Shown here in pieces: positions 7,421-11,439 of a DNA stretch of 11,439 bases. Every line of letters starts with the position of its first letter. Position 1 is the first letter of the stretch. A program made the translations under genes and the position numbers. The DNA is from an uncultured Collinsella sp. (GTDB taxonomy: Bacteria; Actinomycetota; Coriobacteriia; Coriobacteriales; Coriobacteriaceae). The notes under the pieces are model-generated. The model had not been told where the DNA came from, did not search any database, and saw only the letters and a program-made list of their open reading frames with translations. The stretch spans positions 1 through 11,439 of the forward strand of contig CAKTUC010000042.1 of NCBI GenBank assembly GCA_934617135.1. Reading direction: 5' to 3'.

Positions 7421-9337
7421 CTAGGCGCGCTCCTCGATAGCACCGTTTCTATATGCATCGAGCAGCTGACGTAGGTCCTGGATCTGGCTGCGGATCTTGG
7501 CGCCCGAATCGGTATCGCTTACCATGCGGCGGCGGTCGGCCTGGTCAAAACGGTTGGTCTCGCTCTCGATGTCCACGTTGCGCGTGAGTGCCTCGGCAAC
7601 CGTCGTAAAGGCCCGGTGCGACTTGAGACGGCAGCCGCGCGAGCTCGAGATGAGCGTGTAGCCGGCGATGCCCGTCTTGGGATGGTAGGCACGGCAGAAA
7701 CCACCGTCGATGACCAGCAGCTTGCCGTCGGCGCGAATGGGCTGTTCGCCCTTGGTGGTTTTAACGGGCGTGTGGCCGTTGATGATGTGACCGGTCGGCG
7801 AGCAAGCCATGGGGACGACGCCGAACTCGTGCATGATGTCGTCGCAGACCGAGGGCGACGTGGTGAGCGTGTAGTACGGATCCATCGGCTCGACCCAGGT
7901 GCTCTTGTCGGCGATATAGGCGCGCTCGAAGGTGCGGACCAGACGCCCGCTGGCGGGCGAGTTAAAGCCGATCCACAGGTACCACATCCAGTCGAGGGCA
8001 TCGCGGTCGCCCACGCGCCAGGCGCGGCGGGCGATACGGTCGCAAAAATCGAAATAATCGCGGCCGGCGTGCCACGTGCCCAGGCAGTTCATGCTGCTAA
8101 AGGTGCCGTCCTCGTTGAGCGGCACACAGCCGTGGAACAGCAGGTTGCCATTGGTAACTTTGTACATCGAGCCGTGGGTATAGAGGAAATCGATATGGCG
8201 ATGCAGGTGATCGGCGGTGACAAACTCGGACACGAGCTTGTCGATGATGTGCTGCTCCTGGGGCGTGAGCGTGTAGGGGTCTGCCGGGTCGACGGTGGGG
8301 AAGTCGTTGGTCGTGAGCGGCCACACGCTGCCGTCGGCGAGGGTGACCGTGCCGGAGTCGTGGTCGATCTTGTCGAGCAGCAGGCGGTCGGTCATATCGA
8401 ACTCGGGGTGGCGCTGGATAATCTGGCCCTCGAGCTTAAAGAGCAGCACGTTGATGGCTTTGATGAGCGGGGTGATGGATTCGCCGGCGGTGTAAGTGGC
8501 ATCGGCGAAGGCGACGAGCTCGCGCAGCGAGATGCCGTAGTCGTTCTCGAGGATCTCGTAGTTGTCGTAGCGCAGGTTGTTGCGCAGCACCGTGGCAATA
8601 CACGCCGGCTCGCCGGCCGCGGCGCCCATCCACAGCAGGTCGTGGTTGCCCCACTGGATGTCGAGCGAATGGTAGGTGAGCAGGCGGTCCATAATCTTGG
8701 CCGCACCGCCGCCGCGGTCGAAGATATCGCCCACCAGATGCAGGTGGTCGACGGCCAGGCGCTTGATGAGCGAGGCGAGCGACTCGATAAAGTCGTCGGC
8801 GCTGGCGGTCTCCAAGATGGACTCAACGATGCGCTCGTGATAGCGCACACGATAGTTGTTCTCGTCCGGATGCGTGTGCAGCAGCTCGTCGATGATGTAG
8901 GCGTAATCGCGCGGGATGGCCTTGCGCACCTTGGAGCGCGTGTAGCGGCTCGAAAGCGAGCGGGCGACCATGATGAGCTGGTCAAGCATCGTCTTGTACC
9001 AGGTGGGAGAGTCCTCGTGCTGGCTGCGGACCAACTCGATCTTCTCGCGCGGGTAGTAGATGAGCGTGCACAGCTCGCCCTTTTCGTCAAAGGAAAGCGT
9101 GTCGCCAAAGATCTCGTCGACATGCTCGCGCACGACGCCCGAGCAGTTGTTGAGGATGTGCATAAAGGCTTCGTACTCGCCATGCACGTCGCTCATAAAA
9201 TGCTCGGTGCCCTTGGGCAGGTTAAGAATGGCCGAGAGGTTAATGATCTCGGTAAACGCGGATTGTTCGGTGGGAAATTGTCTCGACAGCAGACGCAGAT
9301 ACTTGAAGTCTTGCGGATTGCGATCGAATGCGACCAT
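7421..9337 (-). CDS. fbp: Fructose-1,6-bisphosphatase, class III
   Basis: This 638-residue protein matches the length and sequence pattern of the Firmicutes-type class III FBPase (EC 3.1.3.11). The enzyme hydrolyses fructose-1,6-bisphosphate to fructose-6-phosphate and phosphate in the cytoplasm, the committed step of gluconeogenesis. Calcineurin-like metallophosphatase motifs are in order and intact: SDVHGE at 49-54, VGDIFDRG at 202-209 and WGNHDLLW at 229-236, with HGCVP at 402-406, NGHTPVK at 520-526 and DGGF at 544-547. The N-terminal segment (NPQDFKYLRLLSRQFPT) is typical of the family. The ATG start at 9337 is supported by GGAAGG six bases upstream. It is divergent from degV across a 320-bp intergenic region with palindromes, and the GtrA genes follow on the same strand. 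A long open frame on the opposite strand is a codon-bias shadow. Confidence 0.97.
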   Translation of the reverse strand: MVAFDRNPQDFKYLRLLSRQFPTEQSAFTEIINLSAILNLPKGTEHFMSDVHGEYEAFMHILNNCSGVVREHVDEIFGDTLSFDEKGELCTLIYYPREKIELVRSQHEDSPTWYKTMLDQLIMVARSLSSRYTRSKVRKAIPRDYAYIIDELLHTHPDENNYRVRYHERIVESILETASADDFIESLASLIKRLAVDHLHLVGDIFDRGGGAAKIMDRLLTYHSLDIQWGNHDLLWMGAAAGEPACIATVLRNNLRYDNYEILENDYGISLRELVAFADATYTAGESITPLIKAINVLLFKLEGQIIQRHPEFDMTDRLLLDKIDHDSGTVTLADGSVWPLTTNDFPTVDPADPYTLTPQEQHIIDKLVSEFVTADHLHRHIDFLYTHGSMYKVTNGNLLFHGCVPLNEDGTFSSMNCLGTWHAGRDYFDFCDRIARRAWRVGDRDALDWMWYLWIGFNSPASGRLVRTFERAYIADKSTWVEPMDPYYTLTTSPSVCDDIMHEFGVVPMACSPTGHIINGHTPVKTTKGEQPIRADGKLLVIDGGFCRAYHPKTGIAGYTLISSSRGCRLKSHRAFTTVAEALTRNVDIESETNRFDQADRRRMVSDTDSGAKIRSQIQDLRQLLDAYRNGAIEERA

Positions 9338-9378
9338 GAAACACCTTCCGATATGGTTGGTAAAACTGATAAAGCGGC

Positions 9379-9392
9379 GTCAAACGTTTACC
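9379..9392. promoter_or_regulatory. LacI-type operator-like palindrome upstream of fbp
   Basis: GTCAAACGTTTACC has an 8-bp perfect palindromic core, AAACGTTT, with a central CG step as is usual in LacI/CcpA-family operators. It lies about 42-55 bp upstream of the fbp start codon. The regulator is unknown, and similarity to a cre site is only partial. Confidence 0.4.
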
Positions 9393-9453
9393 AGTATGCG
9401 CCGGGTTTGTTTCGATTTAGCGCCGGCGGCTGAATTGTCAGGCGAACGGTTTG

Positions 9454-9467
9454 CTAAATCGATTTAG
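9454..9467. promoter_or_regulatory. Perfect 14-bp palindrome CTAAATCGATTTAG
   Basis: The palindrome is exact. A nine-base copy of one half, TCGATTTAG, recurs at 9412-9420, 47 bp away, overlapping the weak -10 candidate for fbp. A repressor or activator with a primary and a secondary site is plausible but unproven. Confidence 0.45.
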
Positions 9468-9563
9468 TGGAGGTAGATGTGTCGGTTGAGTGGAGACGAA
9501 GCGGGTGATTTTGCCCACGTTGGTCCATGGCGGGGATGGGGATGTTCATGATAAAGATATTCA

Positions 9564-9603
9564 ATACAAATGGTTCGAATTGGTAAATAGTGGACATTTG
9601 TAT
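9564..9603. promoter_or_regulatory. Inverted repeat upstream of degV
   Basis: The nine-base arms ATACAAATG (9564-9572) and CATTTGTAT (9595-9603) are perfectly complementary across 22 bp. The arm starts are 31 bp apart, so a dimer could bind both on one DNA face. It ends about 20 bp before the degV -10 box, overlapping where a -35 element would be expected. Confidence 0.45.
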
Positions 9604-9614
9604 CGTATTTAGGC

Positions 9615-9640
9615 TTGCTGTGCGATAATTTGCACAGCAA
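9615..9640 (+). promoter_or_regulatory. degV -10 box enclosed by an operator-like inverted repeat
   Basis: The perfect nine-base arms TTGCTGTGC (9615-9623) and GCACAGCAA (9632-9640) flank the eight bases GATAATTT, and GATAAT (9624-9629) is a good -10 match. No strong -35 is visible at the right distance, so the promoter may need an activator. A factor binding this repeat would cover the -10 box and start site. Transcription from here would leave a leader of about 20 bases before the ATG, including the Shine-Dalgarno sequence. Confidence 0.55.
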
Positions 9641-9657
9641 TACTTAAGGAGCCTCAT

Positions 9658-10548
9658 ATGAGTGATTATGTCCTGACCTGTGAATCCGCCGCCGATCGAA
9701 CCCGTGAGTTCTTTGCGTCGCGCAATATCCCTGTCGTGTGTTTTCATTACGAGATCGACGATGTTGTCTATACGGACGATCTGTATCAGTCGATTACGCC
9801 GGACAAGTTTTTTGCCCAGATTGCCGCGGGCGCCATGCCCAAGACGTCTCAGGTGAGCGTGGGTGAGTACGAGGAGTTTTGGGAGCCGTTTGTTGCCGAG
9901 GGTAAAGACGTGCTGCACCTGGCGTTGTCCTCGGGTATTTCGGGCACGTATGGATCGGCCTGCGTTGCGGCACAGATGCTCGCGGATCGCTATCCTCAGG
10001 GCGGCAAGGTGCGCGTCATCGATTCGTTGGCGGCGTCTTCGGGCTTTGGCCTGCTGGCGGAATGTGCCGCCGACGTTCGCGATGGCGGCGCTTCGCTCGA
10101 CGAGACGGCCGCTTGGATTGAGGAGCACAAGCTCAACCTGCACCACTGGTTCTTCTCGACCGATCTGTCGAGCTACCTGCGCGGCGGTCGCATTTCGGCT
10201 GCGAGCGCGATCATCGGCACGGCGCTTAAGATTTGCCCGCTTATGACGGTCGATTGCGAAGGTGGGCTGTCGCCACGTGAGAAAATTCGCACTAAGAAGC
10301 GCGCGATTTCCGAGATGGCTAAGACCATGATGGCACACGTGCAGGACGGTGCGGATTATTCGGGTAAGTGCGTCATGTCGCACTCGGCGTGCCGCGAGGA
10401 TGCCGAGGCAGTTGCGGCGCTGATCGAGGAACAGATTCCGCAGCTTAAAGGCAAGATTGAGATCAATAACATCGGTACTCTGATTGGCTCGCATACCGGA
10501 CCTGGTACGGTGGCGCTCTTCTTTATGGGCGACAAGCGCGTGGATTAG
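9658..10548 (+). CDS. DegV family fatty-acid-binding protein (FakB-like)
   Basis: This 296-residue protein has the full DegV length and motif order: PKTSQVS at 61-67, SSGISGTY at 91-98, DSLAASSGFG at 122-131, LRGGRIS at 174-180, LKICPLMTVD at 190-199 and IGSHTGPG at 276-283. Family knowledge: DegV/FakB proteins hold a fatty acid in a two-domain pocket and present it to the fatty acid kinase FakA for phosphorylation, feeding exogenous fatty acids into phospholipid synthesis. No FakA is in this window, so the partner must be elsewhere, and which lipid is bound cannot be told. The ATG at 9658 has TAAGGAG six bases upstream. It is transcribed alone, from a promoter region with a striking inverted repeat, to a shared terminator. 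Confidence 0.95.
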   Translation: MSDYVLTCESAADRTREFFASRNIPVVCFHYEIDDVVYTDDLYQSITPDKFFAQIAAGAMPKTSQVSVGEYEEFWEPFVAEGKDVLHLALSSGISGTYGSACVAAQMLADRYPQGGKVRVIDSLAASSGFGLLAECAADVRDGGASLDETAAWIEEHKLNLHHWFFSTDLSSYLRGGRISAASAIIGTALKICPLMTVDCEGGLSPREKIRTKKRAISEMAKTMMAHVQDGADYSGKCVMSHSACREDAEAVAALIEEQIPQLKGKIEINNIGTLIGSHTGPGTVALFFMGDKRVD

Positions 10549-10587
10549 TTTGCCCCATCACATCGCTGCATGATTGCTCAAACGAAC

Positions 10588-10619
10588 AAGGCCCGCCTCA
10601 CGTTTGTGGGGCGGGCCTT
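10588..10619. terminator. Bidirectional hairpin terminator between convergent genes
   Basis: The arms AAGGCCCGCCTCAC (10588-10601) and GTGGGGCGGGCCTT (10606-10619) make a 14-bp stem with one wobble and a 4-nt loop. It lies about 40 bp after degV and 10 bp after the stop of the TIM-barrel gene. T-tracts are short: only the stem-end TT on the plus strand, and TTGTTCGTTT on the minus strand. Confidence 0.8.
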
Positions 10620-10629
10620 ACTGCTGTGC

Positions 10630-11439
10630 TTAGCGTTTCTTGCCGCGGAAGAAGAAGCCGTGCAGCGACGGCTTGAGGCCGCGGTTGGCGCGATGCTCCT
10701 CAACGCGCTCGTGAATCGAGGCGACGCGCTCGATGACCTCGTCTGGAATCGGAACGTCGGGATTCATGTTCTCGACCTGGCTGACCTCGGCGGCGGCGAC
10801 CTGGTCGATAATGGGCACATCGTCGCGCGAGATAACGGGCGTGGCGTCTTCTTTCATCTTGCGGTAGCGCTGCATCATGTCGGTCTGCAGCTGCTGGGCC
10901 GAAGGCGGCGTCCAGATGATGGCGTTGGCACCGGCGGCGATGGTCTCGCGGATGCTCTCGGGCGTCTTGCCGCCCGGTGCGATGAGCGGCAGGTTGGGAT
11001 AGTGCTCGCGCAGCTCTCGCAGGACCTGCGGCGTGTTCTTGCCGGCCGCGATGTTGAGAATCTTGGCTCCGGCGCGCACCTTGGCGTGTGCGTCGTCGTC
11101 GCAGCGCACGACCGTGGCGATGACGGGGATGTCCGCCATGTTGGTGATGTGCTCGACCATTTCGGCGGTGGCGGGGGAGTTGACCACGCAGCCCGCCGCG
11201 CCTTGCATCTCGGAGACGGCCGCCATCTGCACGGAGCGCTTGCCGGTCGTGGTGCCGCCGCCCACGCCTACAAAGACCGGGCACTCGGCGACAGTCAGCA
11301 GCGCCTGCGTAATGGCCGGCTGCGGCGTGAAGGGGTAAACGGCAAAGACGGCGTCGGCGTTGGAGTTGCGGATGACGGCCACGTCGGTGGTATAGATGAG
11401 CGACTTGATGCGACGACCGAAGAGCGTAAAGCCGCTGGC
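10630..11439 (-). CDS. TIM-barrel phosphate-binding-type protein of uncertain activity, 5' partial
   Basis: The frame runs to the window edge, so the start codon lies beyond it; 269 C-terminal residues are visible. The GTG at 11382 is internal, since homologous-looking sequence (FTLFGRRIKSLIYTTDVAVI) continues upstream of it. Residues about 1-195 show regular beta/alpha units with Gly-rich strand ends typical of a phosphate-binding TIM barrel: VFVGVGGGTTTGKRS (55-69), AKILNIAAG (125-133), LIAPGGKTPESI (152-163) and AIIWTPPS (173-180). From memory, close relatives are usually labelled only 'hydrolase', so I give no reaction. Residues about 200-269 are a charged, probably helical tail ending FFFRGKKR. 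Epimerase or aldolase-like barrels (NanE, KDPG aldolase types) are alternatives. It is convergent with degV. Confidence 0.75.
   Translation of the reverse strand, partial: ASGFTLFGRRIKSLIYTTDVAVIRNSNADAVFAVYPFTPQPAITQALLTVAECPVFVGVGGGTTTGKRSVQMAAVSEMQGAAGCVVNSPATAEMVEHITNMADIPVIATVVRCDDDAHAKVRAGAKILNIAAGKNTPQVLRELREHYPNLPLIAPGGKTPESIRETIAAGANAIIWTPPSAQQLQTDMMQRYRKMKEDATPVISRDDVPIIDQVAAAEVSQVENMNPDVPIPDEVIERVASIHERVEEHRANRGLKPSLHGFFFRGKKR

Larger units (their letters stand above)
9338..9657. other. Divergent fbp / degV intergenic regulatory region
   Basis: These 320 bp hold no credible gene. The fbp side contains a GTCAAACGTTTACC element, a CTAAATCGATTTAG palindrome and a second TCGATTTAG half-site (9412-9420). 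A weak fbp promoter candidate on the minus strand is CTGACA (9436-9441), 16 bp, then TAAATC (9414-9419). The degV side is AT-richer, with an inverted repeat at 9564-9603 and the likely degV -10 region at 9615-9640. The central part (about 9470-9560) shows nothing I recognise. Confidence 0.7.

Noticed and set aside
7616..9433. 605-codon open frame antisense to fbp
   Set aside because: It lies opposite a clear class III FBPase with intact motifs. The translation is low-complexity Val/Asp/Ala-rich sequence typical of the antisense of GC-rich codons.
9454..10494. 346-codon open frame antisense to degV and into the intergenic region
   Set aside because: The DegV motifs on the plus strand are complete, and the antisense frame has no recognisable domain or ribosome binding site.

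Overview
The window looks like a chromosomal segment from a high-GC, Gram-positive gut anaerobe of the Coriobacteriia, most likely Collinsella or a close relative. This is an inference from gene content: mosaic surface proteins with DUF4430 domains, InlB-type repeats and charged Ser/Asp/Lys stalks, a Firmicutes-type class III fructose-1,6-bisphosphatase, and a DegV protein. It also rests on the GC-rich third codon positions. No rRNA, tRNA, transposase, integrase or phage gene is visible.

Region 1 (2-5856, + strand) holds two surface-protein genes abutting head to tail. The first is a giant cell-surface protein whose N-terminus lies before the window. It carries tandem Ig-like modules, further Ig-like sandwiches, a DUF4430 (transcobalamin-like C-terminal) domain, a PQQ-type beta-propeller, an InlB-type repeat, a charged stalk and a C-terminal membrane anchor. 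The second is smaller, anchored at its N-terminus, has a similar charged stalk and ends in another DUF4430 domain. A strong hairpin terminator closes the pair.

Region 2 (5857-6320) has no credible gene. It holds the most striking structure in the window: twelve 15-bp half-sites in strictly alternating orientation, spaced every 30-31 bp over about 350 bp, forming five imperfect hairpins plus a half-unit at each end. The array lies between the terminators of two convergent transcription units.

Region 3 (6260-9337, - strand) reads, in transcription order, fbp (class III fructose-1,6-bisphosphatase), then two tandem paralogous GtrA-family four-helix membrane proteins, then a strong terminator. 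The 218-bp gap between the GtrA genes holds paired CAAATTTG palindromes and a GC-rich hairpin, so the last gene may be transcribed separately.

Region 4 (9338-9657) is a divergent intergenic region between fbp and degV with several palindromes suited to regulators. One inverted repeat encloses the probable degV -10 box.

Region 5 (9658-11439) holds degV (+), a bidirectional hairpin terminator, and a convergent TIM-barrel protein of uncertain activity (-), whose N-terminus lies beyond the window.
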